Shown: piece after piece, positions 25,101 through 36,986 of the stretch | Position numbering within the stretch: the first letter of the stretch is position 1 | Layout: every line of letters begins with the position of its first letter | Assembly (NCBI GenBank): GCA_025617745.1 | Contig: CM046868.1 | Location: 17,240,615 to 17,304,614 of the forward strand | Source: Heliocidaris erythrogramma | Lineage: Eukaryota; Echinodermata; Echinoidea; Camarodonta; Echinometridae | DNA length: 64,000 bases | Direction: 5' to 3' | Position numbers and translations under genes: made by a program | Notes under the pieces: generated by a model | What the model saw: only the letters and a program-made list of their open reading frames with translations | Told to the model about the DNA's origin: nothing | Database searches by the model: none

Positions 25101-25118
25101 CCTAGACTCGAGTCTAGG
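25101..25118. repeat. Perfect 18-bp palindrome
   Basis: CCTAGACTCGAGTCTAGG is self-complementary. It lies just outside the A6/B5 cluster. No function can be assigned. Confidence 0.5.
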
Positions 25119-25249
25119 GACACGCCCACTCATAGCATGCCATAGGCCCTTGCCTATGTGGGACTGTGTCCAACATTTACTTTTACAGCAGTTAAAAACA
25201 GAAAACAAAATGGCTCTGAGCAAGATTTAATTTTCTTAAAATTTTTGCG

Positions 25250-25367
25250 GCTATTATAGCTAATATGCCCAGTAATCCTCAAATTGGCAAGAATCCTACC
25301 TAGGATATAAAAAAACCCCAGCAGAACGGAGGTATAGATAGGATTTGTATGGAGCGGAGGTATAAAG
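25250..25367. repeat. Dispersed ~115-bp repeat, copy 1
   Basis: The stretch from GGCTATTATAGC to GGAGCGGAGGTAT recurs nearly unchanged at 50230-50346. The identity is too high for chance and implies a mobile or segmentally duplicated piece. It is of unknown class. Confidence 0.7.
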
Positions 25368-25369
25368 CA

Positions 25370-25720
25370 CTCATGGGTACACGCCATTGCCGACTGTAGG
25401 AACGCAGGCAGAACGCAGGCGGTACTAATAATGCATCACTGTGCATTTTTGTGTCTGTTTTGTTAAAAATAGGAAATAAAATTATATGTAATGCTATGGA
25501 TATATGAAAAATAAATGATGATTAAAACTTACCAGTTTGTTTTGTGACCTTTGGAGTGGGTTTCCTGAAATTTAGTGGAACTTCTGGTGAAATCTCCTAT
25601 CGACATCTGGTCAGTGCCTCCATTTTCTATTTTTTAACGATATGATGAAGGGAGCCCCCAGTGCTCGTAATGGTAAAGGCACGATCGCTTCCTTGATCTC
25701 CACCTCGTTGTTTACCTGTT
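25370..25720 (-). mobile_element. Diverged relic of a B unit (inverted)
   Basis: CACTCATGGGTACACGCCAT, ATGCATCACTGTGCATTTTT, GATTAAAACTTACCAG and GATGATGAAGGGAGCC occur in the B-unit order. The exon-like block contains many changes and indels. It is older than copies B1-B5. Confidence 0.6.
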
Positions 25721-25799
25721 GTCAACACAGCTTTGGCGGTTGTTAATGAGTTAGTGTTACCATTCAGCTACATTGTAGCTTCATGGTCATGGATATATA

Positions 25800-26820
25800 C
25801 CCCCCCCCCCCCCGCCAAAAAAAAAATAAAAAAATAAAAAAAATGGAAAAGTTCCCCCACCCCCAACACCGTAACTTCACTTTTTGCCCCGGGCGCCATA
25901 ATCCTTAGACTTCGCTCCCTCGCCCAGGTCATCACCTCCCCCGCCCCCATAACACGGATCCATGGGGCCCAGCCCCCTCCCCTGGAAATAAGACACCAAA
26001 AAATGATTTTTTTTTTCGCTTATCAGAGAAATCGGAGGTACAAGACACGCCAAAATTCGGCTAACCTTTTTTCTCAGTTCTCAGTACTTGATCAGAAAAT
26101 TTCAGAATATGCCTTTCCCTCACAAACTCCTAGATCCGGCACTGTTTATACCAAGCGCTTGTTCGTACCTCCTTGTTTATACAAAGTAATTTTTTGTTTG
26201 TTTAGTTAGATGTATGTAGTTAGATGCAGTGACGTAACTGGACCTTGGCGTCAATTAAGAGGGGAAAAACTTACAAGGAAATGATCAGGAACGGATGAGA
26301 GGAAGATCCGTATTTCTTTTCTTCTCGCCAGCCCTTCAAAAGTCTCTCGGGGGGGGGGGGGGGGGGGGGGGGGGGGTGACATTTTTTCCCAGCCCTCCAA
26401 AAGTCGCTCAGTGAGGGAGGGGGGGGGGAGGGTAGTGAGATTTTTTTTGGCTTGCCAGCTTAGGCCAAAAAAAAAATTGTTGTATTGGCGTAACGGGTCA
26501 CTGAAAAATAGGGTAGGTAGGTCGGGATTTTTTTTTTTTTTTTTTTAACGACAGTATAGTACATAATACACGCAGCTAGTTCTGTCCTCAACACTTCCAG
26601 GTTTTTCGATCGCGATCGCAAAGCCAGCACGATACGCGATATCGATAGCAAAAAAACCCCAAAAAACCTAGGGTCAGCGACATTTTTAGGGCCGGGGGGG
26701 GTTACGCCAATACAACAATTTTTTTTTTTGGCCTTACTAGATTTCATGGGGTCAAATGTATACTTCACACTCCCCCCCCCCCCCCCCCCCCCCCCCCCCC
26801 ATTAGTAGTGGGCTAGATCT
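25800..26820. repeat. Homopolymer-rich MITE debris
   Basis: Poly-C at about 25801-25813, poly-G near 26350-26378 and poly-C near 26773-26800 alternate with T and A tracts. A palindromic element occupies 26463-26729, with arms of about 32 bp containing TTGTTGTATTGGCGTAAC at the left and its complement at the right. Its TGGCGTAA core matches the hAT-like end at 13943. CTAGATCCGGCACTG near 26131 looks like one end of another hAT-like MITE. Confidence 0.55.
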
Positions 26821-27944
26821 ATTTCCAGAGCTCTGTGCTATTCTCATACATTTCTATTATACTATTTATTTTGATCCATTCAATCATGAATTAAAAACTA
26901 GAATTTTAATTCGTCACTGAAGACTAATTAGGTGATCTGTCTTTTGATCTTAATATTTTTGACGAAGACGAATGACAAAATGATAATGTGAAAGATGAGG
27001 TTGATATCACGATGACATTAATTATAATGAATCTGTTCACGATTTCTATGATTTCAGCCTTTTCCTAGCATTTTCAATTCGTAGGCTCTACTACCTATTT
27101 TAGTGAAATAGCGCCCCCTTTGTTTCAGTGGGGCATAAAGTGTGTGAACATGAATTTTGGATGATTCGTGGATATCATGACAGTGATGATAATAATGATG
27201 TTGATAATCATCATCATCATCATCATCATGAAAATCATGACAGTAATGATAATGATGTTGATGATAATCATGATGATGATCATTATATCATGACAGTGGT
27301 GATGATAATGATGTTGATGATAACGATGATGATCATTATATCATCAGGACAGTGATGATGATAATGATGTTGATGATAATGAACATCATCATCATGAATA
27401 TCATCACAATGATGATGATAATGTTGATGAAAATCATGATGATGATAATGATAATGGTGATGACCATGACTGAAATGACATTGACCTTAGCCATGCCAAA
27501 TATGAAAGAGAGATGACATTTCGTGAAGAAGATACATGTACATGTACGATCATAAGTTGATTTTTACAAAATGGCGCCTCGATGACGTCACAATAATCTG
27601 ATGACCTTGAAAAAGATGTGGGAACTTGACCTTATTAGGACTGATGACTGACAAAAATTTGAATATAACTGACCAAGCCAATTTTCAGAAATTGTGATAT
27701 CAAATAGGACGATTTGATATTGCAGGATACTGGGAGATAAAGCCCATAGCTCTAATACACGACAAGGAATCACAATTTCCATAGGGTTGTACACAAACTA
27801 CTGCACACTACTTTCTAATAGACATAACATGGAAAATAAGGCAGTTTATTGCATGGTTTGTGATTCTTTATGTTATAATAGTCGAAGAGGATGGTAAAAT
27901 GACAGGCAAAAAGAAGCCAAAAAAAAAAAAATTTTATGGACCCA

Positions 27945-28015
27945 CCGGGGATTGAACCTGGGTCACCGGAATGAGAGGCAAGTGCTTTGACCAATAGACC
28001 AAAATATTTCCCATA
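27945..28015 (-). repeat. tRNA-like module in H1
   Basis: On the minus strand it reads TTGGTCTATTGGTCAAAGC (A-box-like), then about 35 bases later GGTTCAATCCCC (B-box-like), followed by GGTGGGTCC. Arm pairing is too poor for a functional tRNA. It is most likely a tRNA-derived part of the repeat; a second copy lies at 47550-47625. Confidence 0.6.
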
Positions 28016-28788
28016 GAGATAACACGTAAACGAAAAACGGGATTCTCAAATCACATTTTTATAGTTTAAAATTGACAATGATCCCGAGAACATCAGATTG
28101 AAAAAACCGAACCCTCATAGAGTATTTATCAGGCTACAACATATTAAAATCTGGAAGGAAATAGACCAAAAATAACTGAGATACTGCTCAGAGAACGATG
28201 TCATGTAGATTCATGATTCGAAAAAAAATCATCTTCCATAGACGTAACACGCAAATAGGGGAAATTCTGACATGTCGTTTTTAATTGAAAATTTCACTGT
28301 GATGACGTCATCCAAATGAAAAATGGTGGTGACTGATCTTGTAGAGAATTGTCTCAGCTATAACATATCAAAATTTGGGAGAAAATCGACCACCTATTAC
28401 TGAAATATTATCAAATGAATACAAAAATGATGACGTCATTTTTTTAAAATCATTTTTTTGAGTTCATATATGCAAATATGATGACGTCAGAACATGCGAT
28501 CAGCAAAAATTTTGCATGAATTCAAATGGACATCCCCCAGGGTTTCAGAATATGTAAAGAAGTTGGGGGGTTTCCGCACATTGTGACGAGCTATGGCGGA
28601 TTTTAGATGTTTTTACCACTTTTTACATTAGAATGCCCATTGAAGCACGCACAAATTTGAAAGTTTGACGCACACGTGTGGCATTATGGAAGGTCGAAAT
28701 AGTTGGAACTTGTCAAGAATAGTGTAATGTGTTATGTACACGCTGCGCGCGCGTATAACGCGCGGACGGAAAATTTTGAAATGCTTAA

Positions 28789-29719
28789 AGTAGATATTCA
28801 AAGAAAATCACAAATATGGCAATTAATGTATCACTAGAAACTGGGAAGCTTACAGATGGCAATCTTATAAGTTTTATGTCAACTGCGTATCTGGTGATTA
28901 TAAAAACAACACAAATAAAAGCTCTTCTCAGCATCTGGAATATCCGAGGATTCGCCAGAAATATAGCGATGTTTTGATGTCGTCACACTCGGGATCGATC
29001 CTGCTTAAGCAGACGACGTCCTATAATGAATGAACGTAATTGCAATGCAATTATTTATCAAATTATAAAGAGTTTGGTGTATTTAAACATGACCTTATTT
29101 CACACCATTATAAAGGGAAAGTGAAACTGATTCTGATAGCTAAAACCGTTTGATTGTAAATACATAGGAGAAGGGTCAATGATCAATGAAATAAACCCCA
29201 CTTTCAAATTGAAAAGCCCTCCGAATAATAGCAGGATGGTATTCGTTCCCTCTTGAAACGCCGAACATGCCCCGGTGCAAACAGCTGAAAATACAATGGC
29301 GTCTTATTTTGTTTACAAGTGACTGATTCCTTTATTTTTTTAACGCTGCATTTTTCATCAAAATAATACCATACACGAAGTTAAGAGTGAGGCAACAGAC
29401 TAACATTAAGACTGACGCTAGTGAAGGAAGAGAAATAAGTGAAGAGGAGATGACAAAATAGGCTCTGAAAAATGTGTAAGATGTTATGGGACATCGTCTG
29501 CTTAGCCAGGACTGGTCCAGGGTGTGTCGTCACATATCTCAGCAGCGTTCGAGGAGCTCTTCAGCTGCTATATCGGGGCTGTATTTTACCGTTTTATAAT
29601 TGATAATAATCATTACTTCAAATGTTTCCAAGCGTTGAATTTGGATAACCTTGTTTAATTTATGCCATCTATGCAATAATAAGTATTAAGCCAATATTTA
29701 AAATCATCAACGTTCTACT
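28789..29719. mobile_element. TTAA-flanked 0.93-kb element, copy C1
   Basis: It is flanked by TTAA at 28785-28788 and 29720-29723. The ends match for only 6 bp (AGTAGA). It is a close copy of 30732-31664 and 53320-54255. Alignment with H3 shows it was inserted into H1. An open frame found in C2 carries stop codons here. TTAA target and short inverted ends suggest a piggyBac- or Kolobok-type non-autonomous element. Confidence 0.78.
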
Positions 29720-30445
29720 TTAAAATGTCTTGAACCGTACTCTAATTTGACTAAAAAGTGATTTTGAGCATTTCTAAATTTTGACGCGCGTACGTGCGCG
29801 GATTTTGATGACATTTTATGTTGACCCTTGACCTGAAGTTCATGTGTGTCAAATATAGTTAATTTTTGATGACTCGTTATGAAGATATGATTGATAATGT
29901 GATTTCACAAAATGACGCCTGGATGACGTCACGATGACCTGATGACCTTGAAATAGATACCCGAGCTTGACCTTATATGACCTGATGACTGACTCAAATG
30001 CCATGAAAATTGACTAAAAAGTTTTTGAGATTTTGTGGAAACAAGAAAATGGGAGAAAAATAAAAATAAATAATAATAATAATAATAATAAAGAAATAAA
30101 TAAAGAAAGAAAGAAAATTCTGACGAAAATAAGAGGTGATCTGTCGACTACGACAGATCACCTAAATATATAAATAATACAGTTTGCGGTCCGCGAATTA
30201 TTTTTATCAACAGATAAATACTAAATATTCTTAATGTTTGGAACGTATGCATCATTTCATTAAAAAGTTCAGTAAAGATAATATTACAACGCGTGATGAT
30301 AATCGCACCCTCAAAGACTTGCACAACGGACAAACTTTTTTTTCTTTTACGGGTGAAATTGTCACCAGTCTCCTGGATGGATCAGGGAGCGAATTAGCAT
30401 ATTTATACCCTCACTGATTTGTGAACCTAAATGGCGTAATCCTTG

Positions 30446-31852
30446 GCAGGCCCGTAGCGAGGGTTTCTAAAGGGGGTGGGTCGATTTGGGCAAAAGTGGA
30501 CCTTTTTGTCATAATCAATACGGACCTGCAGGTCCTTGCCGGGGGGGAGGGGGTGGTCCGTTGCATGCTCAACCCTGAAAATGTTAAAATCTAGATGCTT
30601 TCTACTGCAATTTAAGGACTCCCGAGGGGAATTTTAGGGGTTGTGAATGATGATTTGAACACACATTTTTGAAGTCACAGAAACAAAATATTTGTTAGAG
30701 TATGTGTTGAGCTATGGTCACCTCTTCTTAAACTAGAACACTCAAGAAAATCACAAATATGGCAATTAATGTATCACTAGAAATTGGGAAGCTTACAGAT
30801 GGCAATCGTATAAGTTTTATGTCAACTGCGTATATGATGATTATAAAAACAACATAAATAAAAGCTCTTCTCAGCATGTGGAATATCCGAGGATTCGCCA
30901 GAAATATAGCGATGTTTTGATGTCGTCATACGAGGGATCGATCCTGCTTAAGCAGACGACGTCCTATAATGAATGAACGTAATTGCAATGCAATTATTTA
31001 TCAAATTATAAAGAGTTTGGTACATTTAAACATGACCTTATTTCACACCATTCTAAAAGGGAAAGTGAACTGATTCTGATAACTAAAACCGTTTGATTGT
31101 AAATACACAGGAGAAGGGTCAATGATCAATGAAATAAACCCCATTTTCAAATTGAAAAGCCCTGCGAATAATAGCTGGATGGTATTAGTTCCCTCTTGAA
31201 ACGCCGAACATTCCCCGGTGCAAACAGCTGAAAATACAATGGCGTCTTATTTTGTTTACAAGTGACTGATTCCTTTATTTTTTTAACGCTGCATTTTTCA
31301 TCAAAATAATACCATACACGAAGTTAAGAGTGAGGCAACAGACTAACATTAAGACTGACGCTAGTCAAGTAAGAGAAATAAGTGAAGAGGAGATGACAAA
31401 ACAGGCACTGAAAAATGTGTACAATGTTATGGGACATCGTCTGCTTAGACAGTACTCGCCCCTCTTGTGTCGTCACACATCTCAGCAGCGTTCAAGGAGC
31501 TTTTCAGCTGCTATATCGGGGGCTGTATTTTACCGTTTTATAATTGATAATAATCATTAATTCAAATGTTTCCAAGCTTTAAATTTTGGATAACCTTGTT
31601 TAATTTATGCCATCTATGCAATAATAAGTATAAAGCCAATATTTAAAATCATTAGTGTTCTACTTTAAAATCTACTTATAGGCCGTTTTCCAAAATGTTG
31701 GCAACGCTGCAACTCACTACACCAGCTTTGATGCTGTACAACTGACAGCGTGTGTGTAATTCTGTTAAAAAAATTAAAGGTGCGTGTGTGTGTGTGTGTG
31801 TCCGACTAGACGTCCCTCCGACCCCCCCCCCCCCTTCTGTCTACGGGCCTGC
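30446..31852. mobile_element. Element with CAGGCCCGTAG ends, containing C2
   Basis: CAGGCCCGTAGCGAGGG at 30447 matches in inverted form CTACGGGCCTG ending at 31851. CTTGG occurs directly on both sides and may be a short target duplication. The interior includes poly-G and poly-C tracts and the nested C2 element. It is probably a hAT-like or related non-autonomous element. Confidence 0.55.
30732..31664. mobile_element. TTAA-flanked 0.93-kb element, copy C2
   Basis: It is flanked by TTAA (30728-30731 and 31665-31668). The left end ACTAGAACACT and the inverted right end AGTAGAACACT match at 10 of 11 bases. It has a 76-codon frame at 31330-31560 (+) with a charged N-terminal half; the frame is interrupted in C1 and C3 and matches nothing I recognise. 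Confidence 0.8.
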
Positions 31853-31899
31853 TTGGTGTCAAATTCTACCCCTAAATGGCGCAGCATAATTATGTAAAA

Positions 31900-32100
31900 T
31901 ATATACCCCTACTAATGGTGCAAATGGCGTATGATTATGTAAAGTATACCACTGTACTAGTGGCACAAATGGCGTATGATATGTAAAATATATCCCTAAA
32001 TGGGAAATGGCGTATGATGACAATGTAAACGACACAAAAAATGTAAACGTACCTCTTAATGGCGTAATTGGTATGGCACAGTGTTAAAATGTACCCAAAA
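31900..32100. repeat. Degenerate tandem motif AAATGGCGTATGAT
   Basis: Several imperfect copies of a ~50-bp unit with AAATGGCGTATGAT and ATGTAAA occur here. A related piece (AAATGGCGTAAT) lies at 30430, on the other side of the CAGGCCCG element, suggesting that element inserted into the array. A (GT)n tract lies at about 31780-31800. Confidence 0.5.
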
Positions 32101-32639
32101 TGGTGTCAGTGGATAAAGATGCTGTACTACTCCTGTATATAATAAAATTGCATGACATATTTGAAATCATACACTTGAAATAACCCGTCTTTGTTGCAGT
32201 CTTAATGTTGGGAAAGGGGGGTCAAAGAACCAGCTAATATAATTCTTATCAAAACCGTTGAATATAAGACTAAAAACACCCCGTTTTCCCCAAGACGTCG
32301 TTGACGCCTTGGGTCTTCAAATTCCGACCCTTTAATATTCAACGATGTTGTTTGTTTGGACACGCATATGTACCACTTCGGGGGGAGGGGAGGTTATAAT
32401 TCCGAAAATTAAATGTACGGTATGGGTCGTTCCCAAATAAAAATCTGCTTCATCCCTTGGACCTGTGCTTATACACATGAAATTTGATTATAGGACTCTA
32501 GTTGATCTGTTGATCCCTCACCAATAACAAGGGTTACCCATTTGAAATCATAGAGACTAGTAATTTATTTCTCCTTTTTTTTTTAGTTTCATTTTAATGA
32601 CATTTACCAAAGTTTCAATATAAGTGTAAGAAAACCAAA

Positions 32640-32775
32640 AAAACAATTATTTTCAACAAAATTATGGCAAAAATATTTATTCAAGACATGTACTTGTATT
32701 TAGAGGATATACCTCTAATTTAGGCAAAAGCTTGGGTTGAGGGTGCTTTTAGTACAAATTGGTACATAACTTAAG
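32640..32775 (-). mobile_element. LINE-type 3' fragment related to 1200-1410
   Basis: TTTTCAACAAAATTATGGC, ACCTCTAATTTAGGCAAAAGCTT and GAGGGTGCTTTTAGTA align in order with 1290-1390. It is non-coding. Confidence 0.5.
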
Positions 32776-32880
32776 TACCGGGGTTCGTCCTAATATTTAT
32801 CAACTTACCAATTTATAAATCTTGGCACTTTCTGAGACTGCAAATGTATCGTCATCAAAATATAAGATAAGACAGTCAAT

Positions 32881-35135
32881 TCAATTCAATTCAATTTTAT
32901 TCAAATTCAATAAAATAAAAAAACAAAGGAATACAATCCTGACAGAATAACAAAGTCCATCAAGAGTACAGAATAAGGTAATATAATAAGACGATAAAAC
33001 AATACAAGAGATAACAACACAAGATAGAGTATTATTGGAATTGGGCGGCCAAAAGGATTTGTTGAGACGACTAAGTTGAAATAAGTTGCACTGAAAATTA
33101 AATATAATATAGAAAAATTAAAAGATAATAGATTACTATAAAGGAATAAATAATTACGAATATATATATACAGTTAACAACAAAATTATTCATACCCCTT
33201 GGAAAATTCTAGTTTTTTGCATTTTTCCTAAAAATGAATGGTTAACTGAATTAATTGCACATCACATGAATGCATTTAGTTATCATCTGCAAATGAATGC
33301 TGTTTCTGGTTTCACCTCATTTGCATAACAACAGAAAAGGTGAATTATCCAAACTGGGTGATGTTCAAAATTATTCTTACCCTTGGTGATCTATTGACTT
33401 TGTCAATCAGTATGAATCCAGTTCTTGTGATTAATGCTCGTAACACTTTCTTCACACTGTCACAATGCTTCTGGAGGTCTCTACTGAGATATCAGGCCAA
33501 TACCTGGTCTCCAATGGCCCAATCTCCTTGAGGATGTTGTCCACACATGCCATCACCTGGTCTTCAGGGGATTTGATGGATTTAAAGCAGATTTTGTGTT
33601 TGCAGGTGGTGTAGTTTTAGACGTCATGAGGATAGGACTATGATATTGATATTTTCGTTAATATTCCTTACATTTTAATGACAATTCTGTATCTAAGTTG
33701 AAACAAAGCACTCTTCCTGGAGAGACTTCCCTAGAGCCATTCACTGTTGCACTGTCAAGGGAAGGTATTTCCTGATACTTTTGTTCCATTATGTTTAGGG
33801 AGGCCATGGTAGTTGTCTAAAGGTTGGATGGTGCCAATTTAATAAATCAGTTTATTCAGTTACACTGATTGACACATTTTTGATATGGACACCTGCAAGT
33901 GGGTACTCTAGTGAAGCTTAAAATACTGATCTTTATGTTCCAGTGCACTGTCAAACTGGTAGCATTTTGTGCACTGCAGCTGGTAACATGGAGGGCATAT
34001 GGTATAAATTTGGTTTACATTCATTTTGATATCAAGGATTGTAGCTTTCATACCAAAGATACAAAGAATATACCATATGAAGATTGATATACAGTAACAG
34101 TCAATGTGGGATGTGTATGGTACTCAAAGGTTACATACTGTTATTCATGGTGACCTGAGGTTAGAGTCATGAAATGACTTTAATATCACCAACATGGCCT
34201 TCCTGAGCACTCTGATTAAGAATGGGGCCAATGAATAAAGGTGAACCCTCCCACAGGGAGTGCAAAAGGGAAGGGCTCTTCAGGAATGGTGCTTTGCTTC
34301 ATAAGTAGATACAGAATTTTCATTAAAATGCATGGAATAAATGACCGAAAATTTCAATATCATAGTCCTGTCATCATGAAGTCGATAACTGCATCACCTG
34401 TAGGACACAAAATCTAATGAACTCCCTGAAGGTCAGGTGAAGGCATGTGTGGACACATCCTCAAGGAGATTGAGCTATTGGAGAACAGGTACTGGCCTGA
34501 TATCCCAGCAGAGACCCCTCCGGAATCCTTGTGACGGTGTATTATTATAATAAAGTGAATTACAATCATTAATCACAAGGATCGGATTCATACTGATTGA
34601 CAAAGTCAATAAATCACCAAGGGTATGAATAATTTTGAACATCGCCCAGTTTGGATTTAACTCACTTTTTCTATTGTTATGCAAATGAGGTGAAACCGGA
34701 AACGGCATTCATTTCCAGATGATAACTAAATGTATTCAAGTGATGTGCAAGTAACTTCATTTAACCATTCATTTTTAGGAAAAATGCAAAAAACTAGAAT
34801 TTTCCAAGGGGTATGAATAATTTTGTTGTTAACTGTATATATGACATACCGAAAAAAATATATTACCGCACAACCCCAACACAGGACAATACAAAACAGT
34901 AAAATCAAGAATTCACAATTTCAAACGCTTCATTAAGTAGGAATTTTAGTTTTCTCTTAAAGATACACTGTATTTGATTGAGTTAAGTGACTTTATTTCT
35001 AGTGGAAGATTATTCGGGATAGCAGGAGCATGTCTAAAGTAGAATAGGCCTACTAGTAGTGCGTGAGTTTTATTTTCAGTCCATAATTATAAAGATGATA
35101 TTTATTTCTGTTCTTATTGTACAAGCATTCAAAGT
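32881..35135 (-). pseudogene. LINE 3' end, minus strand, interrupted by a Tc1-like foldback
   Basis: The plus strand begins with (AATTC)n, the complement of a LINE tail. On the minus strand, 35060-34910 encodes a typical post-RT ending, with N-N-L-P-L-E-I-K-S followed, after a frame shift, by FKRKLKFLL. The element is split by the 1665-bp insertion at 33171-34835. Upstream reverse transcriptase coding is missing, so it is 5'-truncated. Confidence 0.62.
33171..34835. mobile_element. Tc1/mariner-like foldback element, 1665 bp, ~650-bp arms
   Basis: Both ends read CAGTTAACAACAAAATTATT, then CATACCCCTTGG, facing inward, and both are flanked by TA in a TATATA context. The inverted match continues, with divergence and gaps, for about 650 bp on each side (to near 33820 and 34190), leaving a unique core of about 370 bp. 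ATTCATACCCCTTGG is typical of Tc1-type ends. No intact transposase frame is present. The element splits a LINE. Confidence 0.85.
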
Positions 35136-35139
35136 GATC

Positions 35140-35330
35140 ATTGATGATAATGATTTATGTTAAAAAAAAAAAAAATTCGCCAGATGTTCAAAATTCGCTC
35201 AGTGGGGGAGTTATGGGGGGTCCAGTTTCCTCCATAATTCCCTGACAAGCAAAAAAAAAAACAAAAAAACAAACAAAAGGGGTGCGTTCGCAACCTCCGC
35301 ACCCCCTGGCGACGCCCATGAAGCTCATCA
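35140..35330. mobile_element. Partial hAT-like MITE
   Basis: The sequence contains GTGCGTTCGCAACCTCCGCACC followed by CCCTGGCGACGCCCATGAAG, resembling one terminus of invertebrate hAT-like MITEs, and long A runs. The opposite end is not clear. Confidence 0.35.
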
Positions 35331-35609
35331 ATAAATATCAAAAATAAAAATAAATGACATTAAAATAACATAGTTAATAGAGCAGAAAACAACCCCAAAA
35401 TAATACGGAGTGATGAGTGCCTGAATAGCCCATCAAGTTCTAAACTCTCTTGCATGGGGGCTGTATCAGCAAGCATATCGTGCCATTTCCTGCCTCGTAA
35501 GCTAAGACTAAGTCTGTGAGAGAAAATAGCCACCCGCCGTCGTATCTCTTGTCCGCCGGATATTGTGTCCGTATCCGGCATACTGTACAGCGCCCTCAGA
35601 GTAAGCAAC

Positions 35610-35838
35610 ACGTCGAGAGCAGTCGTCACATTGTCAGTGATGCTGTAACAAGAACCAAAAAGAGGGCTGTAAATGTAAGTTTTTGTAACTTTCTACATTT
35701 TGTATCTTAACGAACTTCTAACTTAATATATACAGACTGATACCTAAGTATCAGTTTGCCCACAAAAACCTCCATTTGAAACAAAATTACATCTGTTTCC
35801 CCAATACCCAGTATACACACATGTATATAATTCTGGTC
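35610..35838 (-). mobile_element. B-unit fragment (inverted)
   Basis: GAGAGCAGTCGTCA, AGAGGGCTGTAAATGTAAG, CCACAAAAACCTCCATTTG and CCCAGTATACACACATGTAT follow the order of the inverted left half of a B unit. It stops where the tRNA-derived repeat begins. Confidence 0.75.
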
Positions 35839-35844
35839 AGTCTG

Positions 35845-36081
35845 GTCAGACTGTCTGGAGTATTCTCTTTCTACACTGCACTCGTGTTTAAGGTCCTGGG
35901 TTCGAGGCCGCTCTTTCTTGCTGATAATTTTTTCAGTTATGAATCGATAACGATAGCGTTTATTCCGTTATAAATAAGTGAATTTCAACAATGAAAACCA
36001 AGAAACTTGACTAATTATTCACTCGTTCAGGCGGATTAAATGGCGGCTGGGCATAATAACGACTTTGGCCATTTTTGCTAG
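35845..36081 (+). repeat. tRNA-derived repeat, copy 1
   Basis: It matches 50400-50632 closely. It contains GGTCCTGGGTTCGAGGCC (B-box region mutated from the GGTTCGAATCC of copy 2), then TTATGAATCGATAACGATAGC and GGCGGCTGGGCATAATAACG. The A-box part present in copy 2 is missing, so this copy is 5'-truncated. Confidence 0.7.
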
Positions 36082-36419
36082 ATTACCTGATTCAGGGACT
36101 CTGCAACTATTACTGTGCCACAAATTTGGGGTTTCAGAGTTGAAAGTGAAATTTTAAATAATTATTTGGCTCTCGTGTATGAATGATCTAGACTGGAAAA
36201 AGGCCTGCTGATACACACAATAGCTATTGAAGCCTAATCACCTGTGAAAACTATTATGGAGTACAAGCTTATGGAAAGAGTTCCCTTATGTCCTAGCCAC
36301 TTTTTTTTTCTTTTTTTTTGTGTTTTTGTCTTTTGCTACCATACTTAAAATTTTTTTTTTTAACTGTTCCAACTTTCTAAAAGAGGGCGACACTTGATGG
36401 GGGTTGAGTAAAAACTTCC

Positions 36420-36986
36420 TCTAAGTTTTTTTTTTTTTTTTAAATCTTATAAAGAATCATTTCAAGAAATAATGTATAATTTGATATTTTTTCTAAATGC
36501 ATGTGCATTGATCGATATGTAGTATTTTTTTTTCTTTCTAAAAAGAGCCTTTGTTCTGTTATTCAATATATTTTGGAAGACCTTATATTGTTTAAAAGTA
36601 TAATTGGTATTTGTAAACTTTGTTCTTTAATTTCTTTTGTCTGAATATTATATATTATGATTTAATGTGATATTAATGTATCTTTCTCAAGACGATTATT
36701 TGAAACAAAAGTTCTTTTTATTATTACTATAAAGTATTACATGAAAGAAAATAGTTATATATCTATGTCTAACGGTTGATGTATTGTATTTTTTTTTTCC
36801 TTTCATCGAAAAAATAATCCTGTTTAATCATGGATAAGGTCAGAGAATTCTACTGATATTAATGTATTTCATTAAGTTTCCTTGTATATGCAAATTATTT
36901 TATATGTGACTTATGATTGTTTCTTGAAATGTAATATTGATCTTGAGAGGGAGCAATAAAATATCATTCCAAAAAAAAAAAAAAAA
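36420..36986 (+). pseudogene. Retroposed 3' end with AATAAA and poly(A)
   Basis: AATAAA at 36955-36960 is followed 10 bases later by 16 A residues (36971-36986). Upstream is AT-rich sequence without an open frame, like a 3' UTR. This is the signature of a reverse-transcribed polyadenylated RNA, either a processed pseudogene tail or a LINE. The parent is not recognisable. Confidence 0.5.

Larger units (their letters stand above)
26897..30163 (+). mobile_element. Helitron-like (Helentron/HINE-type) element H1, ~3.3 kb
   Basis: The 5' end ACTAGAATTTTAATTCGTC is followed by AGGTGATCTGTC. The 3' end is a perfect 13-bp stem (30134-30146 and 30151-30163, loop ACTA) carrying the same AGGTGATCTGTC motif inverted, then CTAA-like sequence. 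Subterminal inverted repeats plus a 3' hairpin fit Helentron-like non-autonomous elements. The interior has a GAT-rich microsatellite (27170-27470), a tRNA-like module (27945-28020, minus), segments rich in GACGTCA, and a nested TTAA-flanked element (28789-29719). No Rep/helicase coding is present. Confidence 0.6.

Noticed and set aside
27945..28015. Functional tRNA gene, minus strand
   Set aside because: It lies inside a repeated element and the anticodon stem does not form.
35360..35629. 89-codon minus-strand frame as a gene
   Set aside because: No recognisable domain; it lies between LINE debris and a B-unit fragment and has no visible splice signals.
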